A program made the position numbers and the translations under genes. 64,000 bases of DNA. It comes from Acanthochromis polyacanthus (Eukaryota; Chordata; Actinopteri; Pomacentridae). The stretch lies in assembly GCF_021347895.1 (NCBI RefSeq), contig NC_067126.1, positions 29,214,482 to 29,278,481 on the forward strand. The letters run 5' to 3'. The notes beneath the pieces are model-generated. The model had not been told where the DNA came from. It saw nothing but the letters and a program-made list of their open reading frames with translations, and searched no databases. Position 1 is the first letter of the stretch. Each line of letters begins with the position of its first letter. Of this stretch, positions 1-10,740 are shown piece by piece.

Positions 1-957
1 ATCAGTGTCAGATCGCACCATTCGTCGTTGTTTGAGCCAAAGTGGACTTCATGGGAGACGACCAAGGAGGACACCACTGCTGAAAAAAACTCATAAAAAG
101 CGAGACTGGAATTTGCAAAAATGCATGTTGACAAGCCACAAAGCTTCTGGGAGAATGTCCTTTGGACAGATGAGACCAAACTGGAGCTTTTTGGTAAGGC
201 ACATCAACTCTATGTTCAGAGACTCAAAAACCAAGCATACGAAGAAAAGAACACTGTCCCTACGGTGAAACATGGAAGAGGCTCAGTAATGTTTGGGCTG
301 CTTTGCTGCATCTGGCACAGGGTGTCTTGAAAGTGTGCAAGGTACGATGAAATCTGAAGACTATCAAGGCATTCTGGAGAGAAATGTGCTGCCTAGTGTC
401 AGAAAGCTTGGTCTCAGTCGCAGGTCATGGGTCTTCCAACAGGACAACGATCCAAAACACACAGTCAAAAACACCCAAGAATGGCTGAGAGAAAAGCGTT
501 GGACTATTCTAAAGTGGCCTTCTATGAGCCCAGATCTGAATCCCATTGAACATATGTGGAAGGAGCTGAAACATGCCATTTGGAGAAGACACCCATCAAA
601 CCTGAGACAACTGGAGCTGTTTGCTCATGAGGAGTGGGCCAAAATACTTGTTGACAGCTGCAGAACGCTCATTGACAAATACAGAAATCGTTTAATTGCA
701 GTGATTGCCTCAAAAGGTTGTGCAACAAAATATTAAGTTATGGGTACCATCATTTTTGTCAGCCCTATTTCATTAGTTTTTTTTTTTTTTAAATAATTAT
801 GTTAATCAACAATTCAAAAGTGATGGCTGATTTTGATTATTTAATTTTCAATAAATTTTTATTTATTGTTACTTTTGTGAGTTTCAAGTGATTTCAGTGA
901 GAATTGTGGGTTTTTCCTTCTTTAACTGAGGGGTACCAACAATTTTGTCCACGTGTG
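1..957 (+). mobile_element. Tc1/mariner element, left part cut by window edge
   Basis: A DD34E-type Tc1 transposase remnant (5-736) is followed by an AT-rich 3' region. That region ends in a typical Tc1 terminal repeat (GGTACCAACAATTTTGTCC then ACGTGTGT), next to a TA at 958-959 that fits the TA target site. The 5' inverted repeat and N-terminal coding part lie outside the window. The TIR differs from that of the Tc1 copy in smarcal1 intron 7, so these are two families. Confidence 0.85.
5..736 (+). pseudogene. Tc1-like transposase, frameshifted
   Basis: The reading frame passes through three segments: 5 to about 100, about 100 to 300, and 293-736. One frame change falls in an A-rich run near 80-105. 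A second, near 293-300, is best explained by loss of two G residues where Tc1 proteins read MVWGCFA. The catalytic DDE triad is visible: D in LWTDETK, D in QQDNDPKH and E in LNPIEHMWKELK. The C-terminus ends normally at 736. It catalysed cut-and-paste transposition at TA when intact and is certainly inactive here. Confidence 0.85.
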
Positions 958-1290
958 TATAAGGGTACAACTTCCAAAGGAGGTGAATACTTTTCGTAGA
1001 CAGCTCGACATACAAGCAGTAAAATAGTGCTTTAACATCTGCTTTAACTCCTCAGACCACTGCTGCTTGGATGTGGTGTCCATATTTACCGGTTTTCAAA
1101 ACACTAACACTAAACACGACTATACTTGCTTGGCTGTTTAAAAATGGCGACAGTGTTAAACACCGAGCCACTCTGCAGCCCCCATTATATTCACATTTCC
1201 TACCTTCATATAACCAGGAGTCTCACTAAAATTAAGAATCTCTTTTGCATGAGTGTCCAGGCCAAGACATTTTATTGAGCGACAAAGAGC
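958..1290. other. Intergenic; terminal remnant of another Tc1-type element
   Basis: Bases about 970-1004 (TTCCAAAGGAGGTGAATACT and onward) resemble the right end of the old element at 4261-6534 (TTCCAAGGGGGTAAATTACT). This looks like a stray transposon terminus abutting the end of the first Tc1 copy. I see no gene in the remaining sequence to 1290. Confidence 0.5.
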
Positions 1291-1304
1291 TTAAATGAAC
1301 TCAC

Positions 1305-1479
1305 GGTGACAGTACTCAAGTGGATCCGTAGTCGGTGTGGGAGCTGGTTGGAGTGGACCTTGGGTTGGTTGTGGACTGTCCCCTCGGCCAGGTATCGGTC
1401 TGGGTCCACGAGGTGGCGCGACTTGAGGGACTGCAGCTTGGAGCATGCACAGAAAGATGAGCGCTGGAATTACTGCCAT
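1305..1479 (-). CDS. Candidate first coding exon of a small secreted protein with a GRGDSP motif
   Basis: Reading leftward, ATG at 1479 has an excellent Kozak context (AAAACATGG). It opens 58 codons and one extra base, ending at a good donor (CACC|GTGAGT). The first ~19 residues (MAVIPALIFLCMLQAAVPQ) look like a signal peptide. The rest is proline-rich, contains GRGDSP (residues 31-36, an integrin-binding consensus known from fibronectin) and ends DPLEYCH. Upstream is an acceptor (T-rich tract then ACAG, exon start 1485) and a possible 5' exon ending at 1542 with donor GTAAGC, giving a 56-bp intron. I recognise no family. Downstream exons are not visible; the Tc1 copy lies in that direction. 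It could be a chance reading frame. Confidence 0.35.
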
Positions 1480-1542
1480 GTTTTGCTGTAAAAAAAAACA
1501 AAACCAGCCAGGGATGTATAGGCCAGTCATTAAAAGCTTACT

Positions 1543-2795
1543 TTTGTCTCTGAAGCTCTCTTGAAATGCAGGAAGTTGCTGTCAAACAAGTGAGTCCTCA
1601 CAGGAGGAGTCTCCACAGAGTCTTAAAATGTTTATCACTGTTTTAAACAATGTCGCCAAATATGCGTGTAAAAAGAGGACAATATTTAAATGGAAATTTT
1701 TGTTATCGCATCCCAGCTGTTCAGTCAAATCCGTAGCAAGAATCCCCAACTACATGAGACTTTGTGTGAGGAACTATCATCCTAGAGGAGTTGTGCTGCT
1801 TGATAAGAGTGTGGTTTGTGCTGCAGGGGAGGAATTCTTTTTAAAAAGGAAGTGGAGAATTCCTACCGCATAACCCAACATCAACAAACGCCAAAGATTA
1901 AACTGATTAGACACATTAAACTGTTGGTTTACTGTAACTTCAGTCTGCAGCAGAGACTCCCAAACTAGTTCATATCAAGAACATCAAACCACAAAGAAAG
2001 CTACGACTTGAAGTCAAATCCAGAAAGAGTTGTGATCTTACACAGTGACTCAATATATTTATTCAATTATTGTACCTAAGTGCTGTTTGGATAAATTTAT
2101 TCTGCTTTATACTTCAACTCTAATGCTTTTAAGGAGAGAATGCTGTACTTCTGCTCCACCACATTCATATCTACTTGCTACTTTCTAGATTAATATTTTA
2201 CATGAAAAAACGGATGCATCACTTCAGCCGTGTAGTCAAAAATAGCCCCTCTTCAACCGGCTAACATTAAAATGCTGCTCACATTAATGCATGAGTCTGT
2301 TCATATTTCTCTGCTTTTAAGTTTTGGATGCAAGGAAACGCCACAACTCTCTCTGACCAGTTTAGTCAGCACCTCAGTGACAGTAAAACTGACCAAAAAA
2401 ATAAAGCAAACATTAAACTGGAAGATGACAGGGGTGTAAACATAGATTTGATGGCAGAAGAGTTGTATTAAATTTAGCTAGATTACAGAAATTTACCTAA
2501 AAAATAGCCACTGACTGTAATACTTTGTCACTTGTAATGCTTATAATGGAGATTAACTTTTACTTGACTGCTTTTATTTAAGATTTGTTCCTTTTCCCCT
2601 AGAAATTCCTTTGAGATGACTTTGTTTAGAAACACATTATTAAAATGTGCTTTAACTGTATGCATGTTACAAACATGCACCAGTGGCAGTTGTAAAATGT
2701 ACCAAAGTACATTAGTAAATGTTCCTTTATGGGTTGAGAACATTGTTGTACCTCTTAAGATCAAATCAAATGAAAATAAAAAAATCAAGTTTATT
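1543..2795. other. Intergenic; degenerate dispersed repeat around 2050-2220
   Basis: No gene is seen beyond the possible 5' exon of the 1305-1479 candidate near 1543-1620. The stretch 2050-2220 (TTTATACTTCAACTC, CTGTACTTCTGCTCCACCAC, CTACTTTCTAGATTAATATT) resembles a dispersed teleost repeat rich in 'tact-tact' motifs. A similar stretch lies at 59340-59510 in the opposite sense. Confidence 0.35.
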
Positions 2796-3028
2796 TACAC
2801 TACCAGTCAAATATTTGAAGACACCTTCTCATTCAATGCTTTTATTTATTTGTAGTATTTTCTACATTGTAGATTAATACTGAAGATGAACACTTTTAGT
2901 TTATAGCATAATTCCATACATATTCTTTTATGGTTTTGATGCCTTCAGTGTTAATCTACAGCATATCAAATATTTAAATAAAGACCACTAAATGAGAAGG
3001 TGTGTCAAAACTTTTGACTGGTAGTGTA
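2796..3028. mobile_element. Tc1-type MITE, 233 bp
   Basis: The left end (TACACTACCAGTCAAATATT...ACACCTTCTCATTCA) and right end (AAATGAGAAGGTGTGTCAAA...GACTGGTAGTGTA) are inverted repeats of about 40 bp. Each ends at TA, the mariner/Tc1 target. A second internal inverted pair (CTACATTGTAGATTAA / TTAATCTACAGCATAT) flanks the centre. No coding capacity remains. These ends are common in fish Tc1 derivatives. Confidence 0.85.
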
Positions 3029-4260
3029 TATAGCCATTTAAAACAACCTGACATCACATAAATGCTGTACATGTTGTCAGTCAGGCTGAAATATAAGAAG
3101 AATAAATAATTTTAGGGAGAAAAAAACTTTTCGGTTGGTTGGAAAATGTATTGTCAAAAAGCTGAAAACAGGGTCCCTTTTCATGAAAAGTTGACTTTTT
3201 GATCATATGTTGGCTAATAACAGAATAAGACACATTTGTGTATATTATTCTAACCAATAGTATGAAAATCAGGTAAACTCAGCTCAACCTTAAGCATCTA
3301 AAGTAGTCAAGAGCAACAACAAATACAAGAGAAAAAATCAGGAGTTATTAATCCAAAAACATCACATCATTATTTAAACTAGAATGGGACGATTTTCTTT
3401 ACTTTTGGTACTTTAACTAGACTTTGCTGATAACTGATCAGCTGTGAAGTCAAATAGAGATAAGCAGAGGAAATACTTGAGGCTGTGAAGGTCCAGCAAC
3501 CATCCACTGCTCTGAACCTCCAGTAAAGTTTTAATAAAGAAAGCTGGACTCACCGCAGTGACAGTAAATGCAGACTAAACTCCAAGCTGCGACTTCAGAC
3601 CCTCAGGAAATTCAAGCAATTTCTCGAGACTTTAAGCTTCAGATAATCATCTCTGTCGGAAACTCCCACATCAGTGGGCGGCGGGGGTCAGACTCTGGTC
3701 GGTTCTCCTCCACTGACGGATGCGTGCGCGCTCACGCAGGCACGCGGGCACACGCACGTAGGAGTTTTCTCTGGACAGCATCTGATGTTTAGTTTGGATG
3801 CTGCCCTTCCGGCTTGGAGACAGGCAGCACCGTCTCCGAAAAGAAGACACAGTTCTGGACGCTTTAGAGGCTTTCACACAAATACAACATGCAGCTGTAA
3901 GCTGTCTATCTACTGATCCTGCAGAACACTTAATGTCACTGACTGATTCTCTCTTTACAAACACATGAGCTGCCTCTGCTGCATCACCTTACATGGACAG
4001 AGCTGTTCTCACTGTTTATACTCCAGGCCTATACAGCATGAGAGATGTCATGTTGGAATTTAACTGCTACAACAGGCCAAGTATCACAGCTTAGGCCTTG
4101 ATTATTCAATTAACAGATCAGCAGGTTGTCAGGAGCATAATAATAATTAATTTTGAGTGAAGGTTAGTATAATTTTTAAGCAGAAGAATGCCAGATACTT
4201 GCAAAAGAAAAACGAAAACTGTCACCAGTAGATCAACGGAAAAATGTGACTGCATTTGAG
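3029..4260. other. Intergenic; CpG-rich segment at 3660-3860
   Basis: Most of this stretch is AT-rich without a credible gene. Bases 3660-3860 are GC/CpG-rich. On the minus strand a donor-like CTGCG|GTGAGT lies near 3550, so this could be the promoter and first exon of a minus-strand gene, perhaps the secreted candidate at 1305-1479. Open frames here are short and unlike known proteins. Confidence 0.25.
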
Positions 4261-6534
4261 GCAGTACCTGTAAAGAGTATTATCAAATTTCACTTTTTAT
4301 TGCTTTTCAGCACTGAATCATGTTATATAAATTGACTTTTAAAAATAATTTACAAATACGGACTCTTTAATGTCAAAATGGAAGAGATTTCTACAAAGTA
4401 ATATCAAAAAACTAGACGAGCCCCCCAGTAAGGGCAGAACCACGCCCATGCATGATACTCTGTATCAATTTGATTCATCCTACGTATTCCCTTCCTATTG
4501 ATCTGCTGACCTCTAACTCCACAACTGAGCAGGGGACTTAGATGATCTCAGTGTCAAGTTTATTTATCCTGACTTCAGCACTTGCAGAGATATCTGACCG
4601 GACAGACCCACACATACATACTTACCCAGCCAGATACCGAAGCGAAAGCAGTAACCCCGCTGACGTACGTCAGACGTGGTTAATAAAAGACAAATTAAGT
4701 GACTGCATCAGTATCCACCCCCTCAGTTCAGTATTTAGTAGATGCACCTTTTACCTGAATTAAAAGAATTTCTTTTTAATAACGGTAGGGTCTACAGATA
4801 CGGACCTGTACCCGTAGCCTGTGGCCTACGGATACGGCACTTTCCCTTACTATAAATATTAATGAGACGAACGTGAATATTAATGAGTCGGCTGATGAAC
4901 GCGCTTTGTGATTGGCTGGTAATCTGACGTACATAAATATTAATGAGCCGGCTTGGTAATCCGAGTGATGAAGGCGCTTCCGTGATTCGAGGTGAATCTG
5001 CGTGCCGAGCCTGTCATGTCAGTCATCTGCTGTTCTCTTTTCTATCATGCATAATGTCTTATAAATATCATTATCTGACTTTTTCACGGACAGCGATTTG
5101 GGGGTTGAAATCAGCACTACTATTAAAAATAGCAAAACTTTTTATTCGCGTGACCCTGTTCTAATAAAGCACAAACAGCAAACAAAACAAATGGTAGAAC
5201 TAACAACCAGCAAACTAAAAGTATTTTTTTTACCTTCAAAAGTAGCGACAGACTATTACATTTTAACAACCTAAACAAAACCCTGACGTATTTTCTACGT
5301 CTGTCAACACAGACACTGCACGTCAGTCACTTTAATGTTAGCGGACTCTGTTGAATGGCTAAGTTACATCACCACAAACAAATCTCACAATATCACAGTA
5401 AATCGAGTTTGTAGGTTTATTAAATTCATGTCGAATTAAAGAGCTGCTCCTCACCATTCACGAGTGTTTGTTTCATATTCGACATCCTTAACTTTATCTT
5501 GTAAATTAGCGTCCGAAATTAAATGGGAACATTTGCAATGGAGTTCGTCAGCCGCTTCCACCACTGAACGCAGTAAACTAATTAATAGGAACTGGACTTC
5601 AAACAATTTAGACACGGCGTCTAAAGTGTGAGAGGAGACGGTGTATTTTTGGTTAAATTATACAATGTTCGCCGTCAAAGTCATTCATATAAACTGCCTG
5701 TAAAGTGCAGCAAATAGTAGTTAACTGGCGCCAGCTCTTCAGTGACCTTAACGGTCCGTACCTCTAGTACAGATGCTACAGGTACGGTCCGTACCTGTAG
5801 CATCAACCTTTAATAACAGCATTGACCCTGTGTTATTGGCTTTCAATCAGTCTTGGACATCTGGACATTTCATTTTTACCCCACTCTTTTTTTTTTTTTT
5901 AAACAAAACTGTCAGGCTACACAGATGACAGCTGCAAAGTCTCAATGTCATTTATAACTGGGGTCTGGATCAACCACTCCAGAACATTAACCCTGTTGTC
6001 TTTCAACCATTTCTGTGTAGCTTTGGCTAGCTTTTGGCAGTATTAGCTTTGGTCAGGTCATTGTGTTGATGGGACATAAATTGTATCTTAAGTCACAGCT
6101 GTCCTTGCAGATGGCATCCAGGAGTTCTCTATACTTTGCTGCAATCATCTTACTTTCGATCCTTACAGGCTTTCTAGGCCCTGCTGCTGAGAAACCTTTC
6201 CATGTCATGATGCTGCCACCACCGTGCTTCATGGGGGGTGGCGGTGTTTGGAATTAAGTGCAATGTTTGGCATCTGTCATCTAGTTTGATGGCCAAAAAC
6301 ATCAATTTTGGTCTCGTCAGACCGAAGAATCTTCTGCTATTTGACTTCAGTATTTCCCACATGATTTCTGGTGAATTCTGGTCATGATTTATAATGAGTT
6401 TTTTAAATTTTTTTACAATGGCTTGCCTTTTTGCACTATCCCATAAAGCCTTGACTGGTGAAGCAGCTGAAGGCCTCAAAAAATAAAAGAGGAAAATTTC
6501 CAAGGGGGTAAATTACTTTTTATAGACACTGTAT
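4261..6534. mobile_element. Old Tc1/mariner-type element, split by a nested insertion
   Basis: The left end (about 4261, GCAGTACCTGTAAAGAGTATT) and right end (to about 6534, GTAAATTACTTTTTATAGACACTGTA) form degenerate inverted termini. Between them are stretches typical of non-coding fish Tc1 derivatives, such as GTATCCACCCCCTCAG, GACATCTGGACATTTC, CTGCCACCACCGTGCTTCAT and TCTCGTCAGACCGAAGAATC. The interval 4784-5808 is a separate insertion. Without it the element is about 1.25 kb. No transposase frame survives. Confidence 0.65.
4784..5808. mobile_element. Non-autonomous element with 9-bp target duplication (copy 1, 1025 bp)
   Basis: The element is bounded by an exact 9-bp direct repeat TTTAATAAC (4775-4783 and 5809-5817). 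It starts GGTAGGGTCTACAGATACGG and ends in CCGTACCTGTAGCATCAACC, an imperfect inverted repeat of ~36 bp that is itself palindromic (GGTACGGTCCGTACC). The inside has AATATTAATGAG three times and no transposase frame. Nine-bp duplications fit a Mutator/MULE-type element. hAT (8 bp) is less likely because copy 2 also has 9. It sits inside the older Tc1-type element. Confidence 0.8.
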
Positions 6535-7467
6535 TTCTACGTTGTGTTTTCATACATGTTCACAGAATTGCAGCCCCAGTGTTTAAACACTGCAGTTCTT
6601 TTCATTATAAGGCTCACTTGATGCTTACTTCAAGATATTAGATTCATTAGGTTGTTTTTTTCCTAGTATTTCAAAATAATTTTCTGAAGTGAACAAAGTT
6701 TAATTTAATTTTATTGCACACGTACTAAATTGAATGTTTGGCGGGGAAAAGGATGGACAGACCCTCCGTATTTGATCCTGCAGCATGAGTTCAGCTCTCA
6801 CTGCAATGATATATAAAATCAAATTCTCATTGTCTCTTGAAGGACATTATTCCTGTCATACACTCTGAATAGATTATTACAGATGACCTGCCTGTCTTTT
6901 CATGCCTCCATGATTTTATGCATACTTTAATGAATCAAGGGCAGGGATATGTCCTCCCTGCAGTCGCAGTGACGAGGTCACTCAGTGGTCCTGATGATTG
7001 AAACTTTAAGCTTCATTTAACTTTAGTATTTAAAAGCAAGTACAGATATGCTTGGTGAAAATGTTATGGGAGTCACTTACAGACTTTGGAAAGTATGCTA
7101 CACTGTAGGTTTTCCAACAGCTGACCAAGGACGCCCACCATTAAGATAAATCACTCGGGATGCTCCGGTTAATATAAAGAGTCCTAGCTTATGACTGTAA
7201 TTATCCATTCTTTTTAGTTTCACAATAATCTGTTAAGGTGGTTTACAATCATCATTTGCTTGACTACCACATTTTGTTCATATCAGTGAAGAAAAAAGCT
7301 TTAAGTTTATTCTCACCTCTTACCTGAAATTGATCAGTGTCAAAAGTGACTGTTATCAATGCGTAACTGATTCAATTGTGTGTAGATGTTTATTTTCCAA
7401 TATATGGACTTTCTTTATCAAAAGACTTAGAATTTTCTGGCTAATTACAGCTACAACTGATGGTCTT

Positions 7468-7498
<31 letters not shown>

Positions 7499-8639
7499 CA
7501 GAAAGAGTGTTGTAATGTCCTTTATGGATGGAGTGAATAATAGATCAGATGACCTAATCCTCATAACATCATTCATTCCTTAGTTCCTTCTTCACACACA
7601 TGACATTGGCTGCTGCAGCTACCCATACTTGAAAACTCCACATCCTCCGTCACCACTAAAAATGTAATCACTCCATTCTTAAGTGAAGACTAAATCTTCA
7701 CTGTCAAAACAAAACTAGGAACTTTCCTAAAAATCTGTCGACAAGGCATGACACGGGCCTTTCAGCTAGGGTTGTTAAGAGTTGTTTAGAGTAGCTCCAC
7801 GTCTTTCCCCAGTGCAAACACAAACAAGACATTCCTGTTAAAAAGGGGGCGATTTGGGAAATACTGGCTTGAGATTGGACACATAGAGGCAAGTGGGCCT
7901 AGTTTGAGAAATGTCTTTTAATCAGGTCCACACACTGTTGTCTGACACTGTGTGACTATCAGCGGCAATACATCAGGCAGCGAGCTCAGGAAGTCCCTCA
8001 TCAGGGGCTCAATTAGAGAAATGCACTGATACTGCCATTGACCTGCTCACAGAGTGCTGCTGCTGTTTATAGAGCACTCAAGTGAGTGCGCATGTGTGTG
8101 TGTTTGAAGGGTGGGGGGTGCATTTCCGAAGGGATGCTGAGTGAGCAAGTGAGCGATTAAGAGAGAGGCAGGCAATCTGAGAGTCTTTCTCCTGGGCAAC
8201 ACTCCTCTTAAACGCTTGCTGCATCCAGATGAACATTTACAGTAGCGCAGCTGTGCATGAAAAGAGGAGCAAGCCTCAAAAGATCGCAGTGACCTCCACA
8301 AGGCACAAACCAAGGCACATTAATCATTCATGCCTCTGTGACACTGTTTGTGTGTTTAACAAATACATATTTAAACGATATTCATATACAAGAGATGAAG
8401 AGGGTGAACATGTATTTTACCAAAGATTTCTGGGAGTTTATAGCTCAGTCCCTTAGAAAGTATGGTATGTTGGACTGTTTATAAAATGTAATAGCGCTGT
8501 CAATGGATCAGAGTCTAACCATCAAACAGATACCTCATATCATTCCTTCCCTCAGCTGTAGGGTTTTCAAATAAGCTTTAGGCTTGTGTCCTTGCACTGT
8601 ACGCTACATATAAGGTCATGATAACTTACCTGATGACAT
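6535..8639. other. Intergenic; TA microsatellite at about 7467-7500
   Basis: I see no gene, only short chance frames. A TA/CATA simple repeat lies at about 7467-7500. Confidence 0.5.
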
Positions 8640-8776
8640 TCATTATTGTATTATTTGTATCTATGTTTCTATGTATTGTACTATACTGTTTTTATGGTAT
8701 GAATTTCGTTGTTGACTGCTGTTGCAAATAAAATGGTCCAAATTGGGACAATAAAGATTTTCTAATCTAATCTAAT
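8640..8776 (+). repeat. 3' tail of a LINE retrotransposon
   Basis: An AT-rich 3' UTR-like stretch contains AATAAAATGGTCC and GGGACAATAAAGATT. It ends in a short tandem run (TCTAATCTAATCTAAT), the usual 3' end of L2/Rex-type fish LINEs. No coding part is attached, which indicates 5' truncation. Confidence 0.6.
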
Positions 8777-9799
8777 TATGCTTTTCTCCGTGCAAATTAA
8801 AGAGTTCATATTTCAAATTCTGGTTTGCAGAAAAATGAATCACTCACAGTGAGGTGGAAATTGCATCAGGATCACCCTTGAAGCCACAACTGGATAGCAC
8901 CAAAGCTAAGAATTAAATAGTTTCTTTTCATAGCAGCTTAATGTAAATATACGTATGTATCAGCACAAAAATGCAGCAAAGGATCTAAGTTTTCCTCTTG
9001 TAGAAGGTTTTTCTCTTGTTGGGTTTTTCCCAACACCGTGTGTTTGGTATCTACGAGCAAAAAGATATTATTTCTGACAGTGTGCAGAGAGCTTTGAGGC
9101 ACTTATGTTGGGAAAATAAATTTACATAAGGTCTAAGGGTGGGCAAACTGAATAACTACAATAAATTCTTCATTTTAGTTTCTGGTCACTCGGGTTGTGA
9201 AGTCGAGGGATGGGCTGGGAGGGCTTGTGACCTCAATATTTCTAAAAACCCTCGCCGCATCTCCAAACAACTGTGAAATGCAGTATTGAAGCTTTAGTAT
9301 GTTATTTTTCTCTTCAGCGAGGTCAAGTAGAAGCACAAAGTTGTTGTTTTGCGGAAATACTCGAGTGATTCAAGTTCAAATGATGCTTGAAGCAAAAGGG
9401 CATCAGTCACCACCAGGGGCAGATCCAGATTAATTTTAGTGGGGGGCACAGGGGGGTACAAACACCTAAAATAAGAAATAATATTCTGTACTTTTAGCAA
9501 CTAGTTCTCAGCTGTAAACCATAAACATCATAGGGTTCTCTATGCTAATTAGTCTAAATCAAAATGAGTACTACCCAATACACAGTGAACAACAGCAATC
9601 TGTACCTTTGATCTGTGGTAAAATAATCTGAAATGTTCTGGCCAGTAATGTAAATTTCAAAATACAATAAAATACAGTATGTAGCACTCTATACCTGAAA
9701 ACAATAATAACAGTAACATTCTCATATTCTTAAATCATTTAATAGTGCACAGCTCAGCAAACATCATAGTGTTCTGCACAGAAATCGCAAAAGCTGCTC
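8777..9799. other. Intergenic, no gene seen
   Basis: AT-rich sequence with stop codons in all frames. The short GGGGCAGATCCAGATTAAT stretch with a G-rich run at 9415-9460 resembles a dispersed repeat, but its boundaries are not visible. Confidence 0.4.
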
Positions 9800-10328
9800 T
9801 CAATAATCTTTCCACAGTGAGCAGATGTCTTGTGTGCAGGTCCATGGTCCAGACGTGGCCATTAAACAGGCGGTGGGGGGTGTCTGGCACCCGTCTACTT
9901 CCTAGAGCACCTCTCGTTTTGTATTCTTCATATGTGATGAAATAAAGTAACGTTGGTTTACAATCATCCACATCAAAGCCTGTAGGTGTAAAGCAGGAAC
10001 CTCCACAATGGGATGTGAGTCTCCTCCTCCTCCTTTGGTCGGACTTCGGGACGATCTCTGTGTCCAGGTGTTATTAATGCCATGAGACTTCTCAAACTTC
10101 ACCGGTTCTCCAGCCACGCGTAGATCCTACTCATCATGGTGTCCATGTCCAGAGCAGTGATGGACATCGTACGGCTGAAAGCCATCTTCACCAACTTTAA
10201 TCTGATCCTGGGGCTTGAAGAAGTCATCGTGATGAACCACGCAGCAGCTGGCAGGTTCTTGATCAGCGGTTGGTGAAGGTGGTTTTCCCTCCATTGGTTA
10301 CGCCGCCGATGCCGATGACGTACTTCAT
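9800..10328 (-). pseudogene. nmrk2: nmrk2 (nicotinamide riboside kinase 2) retropseudogene
   Basis: Reading leftward from ATG at 10328 the protein starts MKYVIGIGGVTNGGKTTFTN, the NMRK family start with its P-loop (GGxTNGGKTT). After a frameshift near 10262 come DDFFKPQDQIKVGEDGFQ, then ALDMDTMMSRIYAWLE and KFEKSHGINNT, then (frameshifted) LLYTYR, NQRYF and finally LFNGHVW, all in family order. Many exons of the parent are fused without introns, so this is a processed copy. Several frameshifts and stops make it inactive. The intact enzyme phosphorylates nicotinamide riboside to NMN. Confidence 0.8.
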
Positions 10329-10517
10329 GTTGTCTGATTGATCAAAGCTCGGAAAAGGGTCAAAAACGTCAACAAAAACCGGGTCGGGAGTGATTGGACG
10401 TGGAAGAAAGCTGAAAAGAAAAGGTGCAGCAGGAAACTTCAATACTCGAGTCCTCCAGGCACTAGAGTTTAGTGAGTAGTTTCTGCTGTCGCTGCTACAC
10501 ATACTGCCTAGTGAGTT

Positions 10518-10740
10518 TGAGGTGGAATATCCTTTAACCAGCCCTCAAGTGTCTTTGAGGATTTTGGGATGAAATACTCGGTTAAACCAATATTTAGGTG
10601 CATGTCCAGGGATTTTGGTGGAATGTCCTTTAAGGGGATGTGTGAGGACCTTGTAGGTGGAATATTCCTAAAACCAACCTTTAGTCAACATTCAAAGATT
10701 TAAGGTGGAAATATTCCTTTAACAACCTAAATTCATGTTT
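10518..10740 (+). repeat. Degenerate tandem repeat, about 5 units of 40-50 bp
   Basis: Units begin at a recurrent GAGGTGGAATATCCTTTAAC-like core: GGTGGAATATCCTTTAACC, GATGAAATACTCGGTTAAAC, GGTGGAATGTCCTTTAAGG, GGTGGAATATTCCTAAAACC and GGTGGAAATATTCCTTTAAC. Less similar spacers containing GGATTTT or AAGATTTA separate them. It directly follows the nmrk2 pseudogene. Confidence 0.6.

Noticed and set aside
3671..3964. Overlapping frames in a CpG-rich block
   Set aside because: Open only because of base composition, and both strands are open. Low-complexity basic/Cys-rich product without homology.
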